From NCBI RefSeq assembly GCF_038070315.1, contig NZ_JBBPCC010000020.1:62001-126000 (forward strand): a stretch of 64,000 bases of DNA, given 5' to 3'. The number at the start of each line of letters is the position of its first letter. Within the stretch, counting starts at the first letter, position 1. Below are positions 25,648-33,421 of the stretch, piece after piece. The translations under genes and the position numbers were made by a program. This stretch comes from Paenibacillus_G filicis. Lineage in GTDB: Bacteria; Bacillota; Bacilli; Paenibacillales; NBRC-103111. The notes beneath the pieces were generated by a model. That model saw only the letters and a program-made list of their open reading frames with translations, had not been told where the DNA came from and did not search any database.

Positions 25648-26613
25648 ATGAGCGATCTGACGACTAACCAGACGGGCCGCCGGAAAATCGGCGTGCTCGT
25701 CATGTCCTACGGGACACCCGAGAGCATCGAGCAGGTCGAGGCTTACTATACCCATATCCGGAGAGGCAATCCCCCGTCGCCGGAGCAGCTTAAGGACCTG
25801 ACCGACCGGTATGAAGCCATCGTCGGGGGGGTCTTCCCGCTTCGCGAGAATACCGACAATCAGGTCAAAGCGCTGGAGAACCGGCTGAACGAGAAGCACC
25901 CGGACGCCGAGTTCGTTTGTTACCAGGGCCTTAAGCATGCGTCTCCGCTCATCGAGGACGGCGTCGAACGGATGGTGGCGGACGGCATTACGGAAGCGGT
26001 CGGCGTCGTACTGGCTCCGCATTATTCGATCATGAGCGTGGGCGGCTATATCAAGCGCGCACAGGAGAAGGCGGATGAGCTGGGGCTTAGCATCAGCTTC
26101 GTGCGCAGCTATCATCTGCATCCGCAGCTGATCGAAGCGCTCACGATCCGTGTGGAGGAAACGTTGACCCGCTTCCAAGGCGTGGCTAAGGACAAGGTGC
26201 TGGTCATGTTCACAGCCCATAGTCTTCCGGAGAAGATACTGGAGATGAAGGATCCTTACCCGGAGCAATTGCTGGAAACCTCGAGGGCGATCGCGGCGAA
26301 GGCCGGCGTCACGCAGTGGCAGTTCGGCTGGCAGAGCGCGGGTCAGACCGGCGTTCCTTGGCTTGGTCCCGATCTGCTGGACGTGCTGCGCACGGTTAAG
26401 GAAGAGCAGCGGGCAGAGCATGTGCTCGTCTGTCCGGTCGGCTTCGTCTCCGACCATCTGGAGGTGCTCTATGACCTCGACATTGAAGCGCAGAGTACGG
26501 CCAAGGAGCTTGGCATTCATCTGGAACGCACGCGCTCGTTGAACACAGATCCTCTCTACATGGAAACCTTGAGCGATGTCGTGTATGAGCGTGCGTTCGC
26601 CGCAAAGGAATGA
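25648..26613 (+). CDS. hemH: Coproporphyrin III / protoporphyrin ferrochelatase
   Basis: 321 residues, Gram-positive soluble type (CpfC). Inserts iron into the porphyrin; in Firmicutes the physiological substrate is usually coproporphyrin III. 'LVMSYGTPESI' is at the N terminus, the metal-binding His is in 'FTAHSLPEKI' and the Glu in 'VGFVSDHLEVLYD'. It starts one base after hemE ends, and its last codon overlaps the first codon of hemY in an ATGA. The final enzyme of the coproporphyrin route, ChdC/HemQ, is not in this window. Confidence 0.95.
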   Translation: MSDLTTNQTGRRKIGVLVMSYGTPESIEQVEAYYTHIRRGNPPSPEQLKDLTDRYEAIVGGVFPLRENTDNQVKALENRLNEKHPDAEFVCYQGLKHASPLIEDGVERMVADGITEAVGVVLAPHYSIMSVGGYIKRAQEKADELGLSISFVRSYHLHPQLIEALTIRVEETLTRFQGVAKDKVLVMFTAHSLPEKILEMKDPYPEQLLETSRAIAAKAGVTQWQFGWQSAGQTGVPWLGPDLLDVLRTVKEEQRAEHVLVCPVGFVSDHLEVLYDLDIEAQSTAKELGIHLERTRSLNTDPLYMETLSDVVYERAFAAKE

Positions 26614-28064
26614 CGACTATGGAAACGAGTCCCAGGCGCGCGGTCATTATCGGAGGCGGTATTACCGGTCTGAGCGCGGCCTATTATCTGAAAAAACAGA
26701 TGGAAGCGGACGGAGTGCCTTACCGGATCACGGTCTATGAGAAAAGCGACTCCTTCGGCGGCAAAATCAAGACGCTCCACCGGGATGGCTTCGTGATCGA
26801 GCAGGGACCGGATTCTTTCCTGGCCCGCAAGCCCGCGATGGTGGAGCTGGCCCGTGAGCTCGGTCTTGAGGAGGATCTGACCGGCACGAATCCGAATGCG
26901 AAGAAAACCTATATTTTGTCCGGAGGCAAGCTGCACCGGATGCCTCCGGGGCTGATGCTGGGCATCCCGACCCGGCTCGGACCTTTCATGCGCACCGGAT
27001 TGCTGTCGCCCAAGGCGAAGCTGAGAGCGGCGCTCGATCTGGTGCTGCCGAAGCGTACATCGCCCGAGGATGAGTCGCTGGGGGCCTTTCTGGAGCGGAG
27101 ACTGGGGCCTGAGGTGCTGTCGCAGATCGCCGAGCCGCTCCTCGCAGGCATCTATGCCGGGGATACGTATTCCCTGAGCCTGCAAGCAACCTTTCCTCAG
27201 TTCCACAGCATCGAGCAGAAGCACCGGAGCCTGATTCTGGGCATGATGAAGAACCGCAAGGAAGGCGGTGCAGAAAGCCGCACACTGCCTGAAGCTGCAA
27301 AGAATACGACGTTCCTGACGTTCAAGGACGGATTGGAGACGATCATCCACGGGCTGATCGGTGCGCTGGATAATGTGCGGTTCGTGAAGGGCTGTGGCAT
27401 CTCATCGATTACGCGAGCTGGGGATGGATACGAGCTTGTCCGGGAGGATGGGGAGCTGGAGGAGGCTGATGGCGTCATCGTGACGCTGCCGGCTTATGCG
27501 ACGGCTGCCTTGCTGGCGGAAGCGGCGCCCGGAGCTGCTGAGGAACTGAAGGCGATCCAGCACGTGTCGGTCGCCAATATCGTCCTGGCTTACGACGAGA
27601 ACGATCTGAAGGAGAAGCCGGACGGCTCAGGCTTCGTCGTCCCCCGCGGGGAAGGGCGATTCATCACCGCATGTACATGGACGTCGGTCAAATGGCTGCA
27701 TACGGCCCCTACGGGGAAAGTGCTGCTGCGCTGTTATGTCGGCCGTTCCGGCGACGACCGGTGGATGCATATGACCGAGGATGAAGTGATCCGCGCGGTG
27801 CGCAAGGATTTGAAGGAAACGATGGGGATTTCGGCAGAGCCGCTCTTCACGGAGATGACGCCGCTGCTCCGCTCGATGCCGCAGTACCCGGTTGGTCATC
27901 TGGAGCGGATTCGCCGTGTCCGTGAAAGCTTGGCCGCCGAGCTGCCTGACGTGCTGGCGACCGGAGCGGCCTTCTACGGCGTCGGGTTGCCCGATTGTAT
28001 CCGTCAGGGCAAGGAGACGGCGCTGCAGCTGGCCAAGCGGCTGAAGCCAGCAGGCCTCAAGTGA
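26610..28064 (+). CDS. hemY: Coproporphyrinogen/protoporphyrinogen oxidase (HemY/CgoX type)
   Basis: 484 residues. FAD-dependent oxidase of the HemY family, which oxidises coproporphyrinogen III in Gram-positive bacteria. The dinucleotide-binding motif 'VIIGGGITGLSAAYYL' is at residues 11-26, followed by 'EKSDSFGGKIKT' and 'EQGPDSFLARK'. The C-terminal FAD segment 'ATGAAFYGVGLPDCIRQG' is intact. ATG 26610 overlaps the hemH stop by four bases; ATG 26619 is an alternative. It ends the hemE-hemH-hemY unit; the next gene is on the other strand. Confidence 0.95.
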   Translation: MTTMETSPRRAVIIGGGITGLSAAYYLKKQMEADGVPYRITVYEKSDSFGGKIKTLHRDGFVIEQGPDSFLARKPAMVELARELGLEEDLTGTNPNAKKTYILSGGKLHRMPPGLMLGIPTRLGPFMRTGLLSPKAKLRAALDLVLPKRTSPEDESLGAFLERRLGPEVLSQIAEPLLAGIYAGDTYSLSLQATFPQFHSIEQKHRSLILGMMKNRKEGGAESRTLPEAAKNTTFLTFKDGLETIIHGLIGALDNVRFVKGCGISSITRAGDGYELVREDGELEEADGVIVTLPAYATAALLAEAAPGAAEELKAIQHVSVANIVLAYDENDLKEKPDGSGFVVPRGEGRFITACTWTSVKWLHTAPTGKVLLRCYVGRSGDDRWMHMTEDEVIRAVRKDLKETMGISAEPLFTEMTPLLRSMPQYPVGHLERIRRVRESLAAELPDVLATGAAFYGVGLPDCIRQGKETALQLAKRLKPAGLK

Positions 28065-28086
28065 GGGAGCGGCCTGCCGCGTCTGC

Positions 28087-28752
28087 TCAGGCGGTGCCCA
28101 GCTTGCTTAGATTCAAGATCATATCGCTGCCTTGAAAGGTCAGGATCTGCTTTTCCTGAAGATCGCGGATGACCTGCATCAGTACCGGCTTCTGAACCCC
28201 GGCAAGCTGCGAAATCTCGTTGTAGTCCAGCATGGTGCGGATGGTGACGATATGACCTTGCCGGGTGCCGTTTTTATTGGCCAGCTTGATCAGGTTTTTG
28301 ATCACGCGAGACCGGGCATCGAGAAAAGTCAGATCATACACATGTTGGTTCGTCTCACGCAGCCGTCCGCTTAGCTCCTGCATGATGAGCAGACAGATAT
28401 CGAAGTTGGTGCGGAGCAGCGCCAGGAAGCTGGAGGCGGCCAAGGTGATCATCACGCTGTTTTCCAGCGTCTGGGCAGAGGTGGAACGGGGCTTTCCGTC
28501 GATCAGGGACAGCTCTCCGAAGCTATCGCCGGCCTTGAACACTGACAATACTTTCTCTTCTCCGCTTTGCGAGCGATTGTAGATTTTGACCGAACCGCTG
28601 AACACGATGTAGAAGATGGAGCCGGGCTCCTTTTCTTCGAACAGGACGGTTCCGCCTGCGAAGGTTTTCTTGTGGCAGATCGCCGCGATGCTGTCGAGCT
28701 GCTGGGGACTCAGGCTGCTGAACAGTGGAACATTCCTTAGAAAATCAATCAT
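28087..28752 (-). CDS. Crp/Fnr family transcriptional regulator
   Basis: 221 residues. The N-terminal cyclic-nucleotide-binding-type beta barrel has 'GTVLFEEKEPGSIFYIVFSGSVKIY' residues and 'GDSFGELSLIDGKPRSTSAQ'. The long dimer helix is about 115-140, and a winged helix 'NEISQLAGVQKPVLMQVIRDL' recognises DNA. There are only two Cys, so it is not an FNR-type iron-sulfur sensor. ATG 28752 follows GAGGAG; longer upstream Met codons would begin near the promoter. It lies reverse-strand between hemY and hemL. Regulation of the heme genes is an inference from position; its ligand is unknown. Confidence 0.92.
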   Translation of the reverse strand: MIDFLRNVPLFSSLSPQQLDSIAAICHKKTFAGGTVLFEEKEPGSIFYIVFSGSVKIYNRSQSGEEKVLSVFKAGDSFGELSLIDGKPRSTSAQTLENSVMITLAASSFLALLRTNFDICLLIMQELSGRLRETNQHVYDLTFLDARSRVIKNLIKLANKNGTRQGHIVTIRTMLDYNEISQLAGVQKPVLMQVIRDLQEKQILTFQGSDMILNLSKLGTA

Positions 28753-28828
28753 GATTTCTCCTCGTTTCTCTCTGTATCGGAAGGGGACCGGCAGGTCTGT
28801 CCAGCAGATTCCGCCCATTTTCCGGTTC

Positions 28829-28857
28829 ATTATATAGCGGTTTTTCTTAGTTTTCAA
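28829..28857 (-). promoter_or_regulatory. sigma-A promoter of the Crp/Fnr gene
   Basis: On the reverse strand, TTGAAA (28857-28852), 17 bases, TATAAT (28834-28829): close to consensus. It lies within about 35 bases of the hemL start, so the two genes share this control region. Confidence 0.85.
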
Positions 28858-28886
28858 GTTAATTTATGGGAAAGGTGTGGGAGGAA

Positions 28887-30188
28887 ATGAGTGAAACTTC
28901 CAAGCGGTCGGATGCCCGCTCCGCAGCTGCATTTGAGGAAGCGAAGCAGGTTATTCCGGGCGGTGTGAACAGTCCGGTCCGTGCCTTCAAATCCGTCGGC
29001 CTAACGCCGATGTTCATGAAAAGAGGAGCAGGGTCGCGCGTCTATGACATCGACGGCAACGAGTTTATCGATTATATCGGCTCCTGGGGCCCGCTGATCC
29101 TCGGTCATGCCCATCCCGAGGTTATTGAGGCTGTAAAGCGCACCGCGGAGCTGGGGACCAGCTTCGGTGCCCCTACGGAGCTTGAGACGGAGATGGCTAA
29201 GCTGGTCATTGAGCGGGTCCCGTCGATGGATCTGGTACGGATGGTTAGCTCCGGCACAGAGGCGACGATGAGTGCATTGCGTCTGGCTCGCGGCTATACC
29301 GGACGTAACAAGATTGTGAAGTTTGAGGGCTGCTACCACGGTCATGCGGATTCGCTGCTGATTAAGGCGGGGTCCGGTGTCGCTACTTTAGGACTTCCCG
29401 ACAGCCCTGGGGTACCGGAGAGCGTGGCCGTGAATACGATCACCGTGCCGTACAATGATCTGGAAGCGATCCGTGCTGCCTTCGATAAATTCGGCAGCGA
29501 GATTGCGGCGGTTATCGTCGAGCCGGTAGCCGGCAATATGGGGGTCGTCCCGCCACAGCCCGGCTTTCTGCAGGGCCTGCGGGACATCACGAAGGCTCAC
29601 GGCAGCCTGCTCATCTTCGATGAGGTGATGACCGGGTTCCGTGTCGGCTTGAACTGTGCTCAAGGGCGATTCGGCATTACTCCGGATCTGACCTGTCTCG
29701 GCAAGGTCATCGGCGGCGGACTGCCCGTCGGCGCGTATGGTGGCAGACGGGATATTATGGAGCGGATCGCACCGTCTGGCCCGATCTACCAGGCCGGCAC
29801 GCTGTCAGGCAATCCACTCGCGATGGCGGCTGGTTATACGACGTTGAAGCTGCTAGGTGAGCCCGGCGTGTACGAGAAGCTGGAGCGTCACGGAGCGCGT
29901 TTGGAAGAGGGCTTCGCCGCCAATGCGGCTGAGCGGGGCATCCCGCTTACGATCAACCGGATCGGTTCCATGGTGTGCCCATTCTACACGGAACAGGCGG
30001 TTACCAATTACGAGCTGGCCAAAACGTCCGATTTGCAGCGATTCAACCAAGTATTCGCTTCGCTGCTCGACCAGGGAGTCAGCATTCCTCCGTCTCAGTT
30101 CGAAGGTTTGTTCGTATCGGCTGCCCACACGGACGAAGATATCGAAGCGACCATCGCGGCGCACCGTGAAGCCCTTCGTTCGCTATAA
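28887..30188 (+). CDS. hemL: Glutamate-1-semialdehyde 2,1-aminomutase
   Basis: 433 residues. PLP enzyme converting glutamate-1-semialdehyde to 5-aminolevulinate, the second C5-pathway step. 'PGGVNSPVRAFKSVG' is the N-terminal signature, 'LLIFDEVMTGFRVG' holds the PLP-ring Asp and 'CLGKVIGGGLPVGAYGG' the Schiff-base Lys. The start is uncertain: ATG 28887 has GGAGG only two bases away, while GTG 28875 and ATG 28866 are in frame upstream. Family length favours 28887. It has its own transcription unit, terminated strongly. Confidence 0.95.
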   Translation: MSETSKRSDARSAAAFEEAKQVIPGGVNSPVRAFKSVGLTPMFMKRGAGSRVYDIDGNEFIDYIGSWGPLILGHAHPEVIEAVKRTAELGTSFGAPTELETEMAKLVIERVPSMDLVRMVSSGTEATMSALRLARGYTGRNKIVKFEGCYHGHADSLLIKAGSGVATLGLPDSPGVPESVAVNTITVPYNDLEAIRAAFDKFGSEIAAVIVEPVAGNMGVVPPQPGFLQGLRDITKAHGSLLIFDEVMTGFRVGLNCAQGRFGITPDLTCLGKVIGGGLPVGAYGGRRDIMERIAPSGPIYQAGTLSGNPLAMAAGYTTLKLLGEPGVYEKLERHGARLEEGFAANAAERGIPLTINRIGSMVCPFYTEQAVTNYELAKTSDLQRFNQVFASLLDQGVSIPPSQFEGLFVSAAHTDEDIEATIAAHREALRSL

Positions 30189-30205
30189 TCGCAGCACAAC
30201 CAAAG

Positions 30206-30244
30206 AAGAACCCTCCAGCCTTAACTGGCTGGAGGGTTCTTTGC
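30206..30244 (+). terminator. Terminator after hemL
   Basis: A perfect 15-bp stem, AAGAACCCTCCAGCC with its complement, and a TTAACT loop. It also faces the convergent gene's end and may work in both directions. Confidence 0.9.
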
Positions 30245-30305
30245 TGATGCATACAAGCGACTCGGGCTCAAGGTGCTCGGCCCACGCACACTATGTACGA
30301 GCAAG

Positions 30306-32081
30306 CTAAGGTGTCTTCGTGCCGGCTGGCGGTTGCGCAGGCGGGTTGGGATCTTGAGCTGTTTTGCCTGCATCGGACTTCTCCGGATTGTTGTTGCCCG
30401 AAGCCGGGGATTGCCCGGAGGCGTTAGAGCCTGTGGAACCCGAAGGGGGTTCGCCAGTCTTGGCTGGATTATTGGCCTGTCCGCCTGACGGCGGGGGGGA
30501 AGAGGAGTCTGCGGCTCCCGTTCCTGTGTTGTTTCCGGGCGTCGTTCCCTTGGAGCCGGCAGGCGTCTCACTCGGATTCGAATCGCTCTTGCCTGGAGAT
30601 TGCGTATTGCTGGCAGGCGCCTTGTTGTTATCACTTATGCCGCCGCTTCCTTCTTTGTCCCCCTCCGCGTTGGCAGGGTTGCCGGAGCCTGCTCCAGAGC
30701 CGATTCCAGTTCCTTCTCCCTTGCCGGGAGAACCTGTTGCTCCTTTGCCTGTTGTCCCTGTTGGAGGCGATGTTTTGCCGCCGGTAGGAGTGTTTGCTTT
30801 ATTATCCTTGTTATCTTTACCGTCTTTGTTGTCAGCTGGAGTTCCGCTGCCATTCGGTGTTTTTTCCGTATCATGCTTGACTGAGTCCTGCTTGCCTGGC
30901 GTTGTTTTCGTTTTGTCCGTCTCCGTAGCCGGTTTGGCCGGAGGGTTGGAAGGATTGTTCTGCTGCTTGGCTTTCTTCTCGGCCTGCTCGCGCAGGAAGT
31001 CCGGATGGTCATAGGAGCCGCCTGCATCGATTTTGTCGATACCATCCCAGATCCTCGGGGCTTTGACAGAGCCCGGGTTATCATAGACCAGGAAGGCCGA
31101 CGGCAATCTGCGTTCGCCGTACCGGCTGGATGGCTTGGTAACCAGTTCTCCGTCTACGACGAGCTCCGAGGAAGCGCCGCCGTCCAGATTGCCTGCAATG
31201 ACGCAGCCTTCCTCTAGCAGCAAATCCTGCATTTCCTTGAGGGTCGCCCCGACGCTATGCGTCTGCCGTCCGTCGACGACGATGAAGATCACGGTTCCAT
31301 CTGCCCGTTGCCCTACAACCGACCGGGGTGCGCGTCCCCAGCCGCCGTCACCGCTGGTGATAAGCGGCTTGCCGTTGGCAATCAGCCGGGGGTAGAAGGA
31401 AACGGCTTCCGTAACGCCCATATCCCGCAGCTCGAAGGCGTCGTATTTGCCGACGACCAGACGGCCTTCCTTCGTAAATCCGACGATATGCTGGGGGATG
31501 GATCCGTCCTGATCGGTGAAAATTATTTCGCCTTCCGAAACGATCATGCCCAGTGCCGCAAAGCCGTTGCCGAGTCCTTCGGGGTCATTAAACGCACCGC
31601 CGTTGAGGCCAGCGACCGCACCGGTTCGATTGACCATAGAGGTGATCCGCTCGCCCTCGCCAACCTTGCTCGGGGTCATGATTTTGATAGTGGTTGGGTC
31701 ATATACATACATTTTCTTGCCTTTATAGAACTGTGACGAGATATCCTCCACCTTGATAAGTTCATTGATGGAACGGTGTTTTTGGTCATGTTTACGTACG
31801 GAAACAAGTCCCAGATTCTGCTCCTCCGCTGCAGCGAGCTCGATGTCGTTCTGCAATTTCTTGACCATCAGGTCACGGCGCTCTGCGCCAACGAAGATCC
31901 AGGCCCAACTACGATGCTGAGTTGTAATGACGGTTTCCGCAAGCCACTGGCGGATCTTGCCGCCTGGAGCGGTCAGGTACAGAAAGCTGGATGTAACAAA
32001 GGTAAGCAGCGCGATGACAAACAATGTCTTCTTGATCAAACTCCACTGACGAATCGCTTGCAAACTGCCGTTCAAATGCAT
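30306..32081 (-). CDS. Membrane-anchored phosphodiester glycosidase (NAGPA domain) with long disordered tail
   Basis: 591 residues. An N-terminal membrane segment (about residues 20-40, 'KKTLFVIALLTFVTSSFLYL') anchors it outside the cell. The central domain matches the NAGPA/phosphodiester glycosidase family: 'TGAVAGLNGGAFND', 'SVVGQRADGTVIFIVVDGR' and 'AGNLDGGASSELVVDG'. The last roughly 230 residues are almost only Gly, Pro, Ser, Thr, Asn, Lys and Asp, a wall-spanning or linker-like tail without an LPXTG motif. Start ATG 32081 has GGGAGAGGA before it; an upstream in-frame ATG at 32135 lies on the promoter -10. The substrate may be a wall or exopolysaccharide phosphodiester. Confidence 0.88.
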   Translation of the reverse strand: MHLNGSLQAIRQWSLIKKTLFVIALLTFVTSSFLYLTAPGGKIRQWLAETVITTQHRSWAWIFVGAERRDLMVKKLQNDIELAAAEEQNLGLVSVRKHDQKHRSINELIKVEDISSQFYKGKKMYVYDPTTIKIMTPSKVGEGERITSMVNRTGAVAGLNGGAFNDPEGLGNGFAALGMIVSEGEIIFTDQDGSIPQHIVGFTKEGRLVVGKYDAFELRDMGVTEAVSFYPRLIANGKPLITSGDGGWGRAPRSVVGQRADGTVIFIVVDGRQTHSVGATLKEMQDLLLEEGCVIAGNLDGGASSELVVDGELVTKPSSRYGERRLPSAFLVYDNPGSVKAPRIWDGIDKIDAGGSYDHPDFLREQAEKKAKQQNNPSNPPAKPATETDKTKTTPGKQDSVKHDTEKTPNGSGTPADNKDGKDNKDNKANTPTGGKTSPPTGTTGKGATGSPGKGEGTGIGSGAGSGNPANAEGDKEGSGGISDNNKAPASNTQSPGKSDSNPSETPAGSKGTTPGNNTGTGAADSSSPPPSGGQANNPAKTGEPPSGSTGSNASGQSPASGNNNPEKSDAGKTAQDPNPPAQPPAGTKTP

Positions 32082-32133
32082 TCCTCTCCCGTAATAGGGC
32101 TCTTGCCCTAATGTGTCTGTGAATCTTCCATAC

Positions 32134-32142
32134 ATTCTATCA
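32134..32142 (-). promoter_or_regulatory. Extended -10 promoter of the glycosidase gene
   Basis: On the reverse strand, TGA directly before TAGAAT (32139-32134), about 50 bases upstream of ATG 32081. No good -35. Confidence 0.5.
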
Positions 32143-32208
32143 TAACTCGACTGTATTTAACAGGAAATGCGAGAGTCAGATGAAGGGATTACTGGTAGTG
32201 TAACCGCT

Positions 32209-32237
32209 TTGAGAATCGCCTGTGCCTTTGGTAGAAT
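32209..32237 (+). promoter_or_regulatory. sigma-A promoter of the microprotein-RluA unit
   Basis: TTGAGA (32209-32214), 17 bases, TAGAAT (32232-32237), 41 bases before GTG 32278. Confidence 0.75.
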
Positions 32238-32277
32238 GACATGTAGTACACGTATATGAACGAATGGGGCTGAGCAT

Positions 32278-32442
32278 GTGCTGCAACGATATAGTTTTTT
32301 TGGACTGACCCTGGAAACGCTGCTGGTTTTCGGACTGGTGGGACTAGCGCTGGTGATCATTCTGGGCTACGCCTTCTATGAACACAGCCGATTCCGCAAG
32401 CAAATCCGGCAACAGGCCGCAAAGGAGACGAACCCGTCATGA
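32278..32442 (+). CDS. 54-residue single-pass membrane microprotein
   Basis: GTG 32278 opens a 54-residue frame starting 'MLQRYSFFG'. One hydrophobic helix (about residues 13-32, rich in Leu, Val, Gly) is followed by a basic segment 'HSRFRKQIRQQ', giving an N-out/C-in topology by the positive-inside rule. It lies 41 bases behind a good promoter with GGGG upstream of the start, and its TGA overlaps the next gene's ATG in an ATGA, so it is translationally coupled to the pseudouridine synthase. No family was recognised. The placement and overlap argue that it is real. Confidence 0.7.
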   Translation: MLQRYSFFGLTLETLLVFGLVGLALVIILGYAFYEHSRFRKQIRQQAAKETNPS

Positions 32443-33320
32443 ATTGGGAGCGAAAAGGAGAGTGGCTGGAGCTTAAGCATAGCAGCGAGCTGGAGGGCCG
32501 CGAGCAGGCGCTGGAGCTTGCGGCAGCACTGATCGGAGACAAATGGAGTAAGACGCTGCTGCACAGTGAAGGCATGCTCTGGAACGGCAGCCGTCTCCGT
32601 CTGCATCTGTTTCCGCAGGAGAGCGGCGAGCATAGCTCTAATGAAGCAGAAGCGGCCGAACAGGTTGAGCTGCTGTATGAGGATGATTTCTGTCTGGTAG
32701 CGGGTAAGCCCGCCGGAATGAAGGTGCATCCGACGGAGCCAGGCGAGAGTGGTTCGCTGTCCCAGACGTTAAGCCTGCTGCTGGAGCGGGAGGGAAGACC
32801 ATGCCGTCCCCGCCATATTCACCGGCTGGACGCGGATACGACTGGCCCGGTGCTCTTTGCCAAGTATGCATGGGTGCAGAGCAAGCTGGATGTGTGGATG
32901 AGCGAGAAGCGGATCGACCGCACGTATGTGGCCTTTGTCCAGGGGCAGGTAGTCCGTCCGAAGGGCCGGCTGGACGGCAGTATCGGACGCGACCGGCATC
33001 ATCCGACGCGGCGGAGGGTGTCGCCTACGGGCGACCGTGCCGTAACGCGCTACGAGCGGCTGCAGACCTTCAAGGGGGCAACGCTGGTCCGGCTGACGCT
33101 GGAGACGGGGCGCACCCACCAAATCCGCGTTCACCTGAGCCATCTGGGACATCCGCTGCTCGGAGATACGCTCTACGGCGGTCCCGCAGACCCGATCGGG
33201 CGTCAGGCGCTGCATGGAGAACGACTGACCTTTCCCCACCCGCTGACTGGCGAGCGTATTGGGGTGGAGGCACCATGGCCTATGGATCTGAAGGCGCTCC
33301 AGACGCGATTGCAAAAATAG
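32439..33320 (+). CDS. RluA-family pseudouridine synthase
   Basis: 293 residues. The catalytic motif 'HRLDADTTG' (Asp is the nucleophile) is followed by 'LFAKYAWVQSKL' and later 'LETGRTHQIRVHLSHLGHPLLGDTLYGG', the RluA/RluD signature. The N-terminal 80 residues do not look like a complete S4 domain and are variable in this family. It modifies U to pseudouridine in rRNA or tRNA; the site cannot be told. It overlaps the upstream microprotein gene by four bases. Confidence 0.93.
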   Translation: MNWERKGEWLELKHSSELEGREQALELAAALIGDKWSKTLLHSEGMLWNGSRLRLHLFPQESGEHSSNEAEAAEQVELLYEDDFCLVAGKPAGMKVHPTEPGESGSLSQTLSLLLEREGRPCRPRHIHRLDADTTGPVLFAKYAWVQSKLDVWMSEKRIDRTYVAFVQGQVVRPKGRLDGSIGRDRHHPTRRRVSPTGDRAVTRYERLQTFKGATLVRLTLETGRTHQIRVHLSHLGHPLLGDTLYGGPADPIGRQALHGERLTFPHPLTGERIGVEAPWPMDLKALQTRLQK

Positions 33321-33421
33321 ATGTCATGCTCCTTCCGGGAGTGCCATATAAATGGGATAGGACAACGGCGCTCTGGCATCTTCTTTTCTACGGCCCGAGA
33401 TAGGATGACGAAAGGGAGGAC

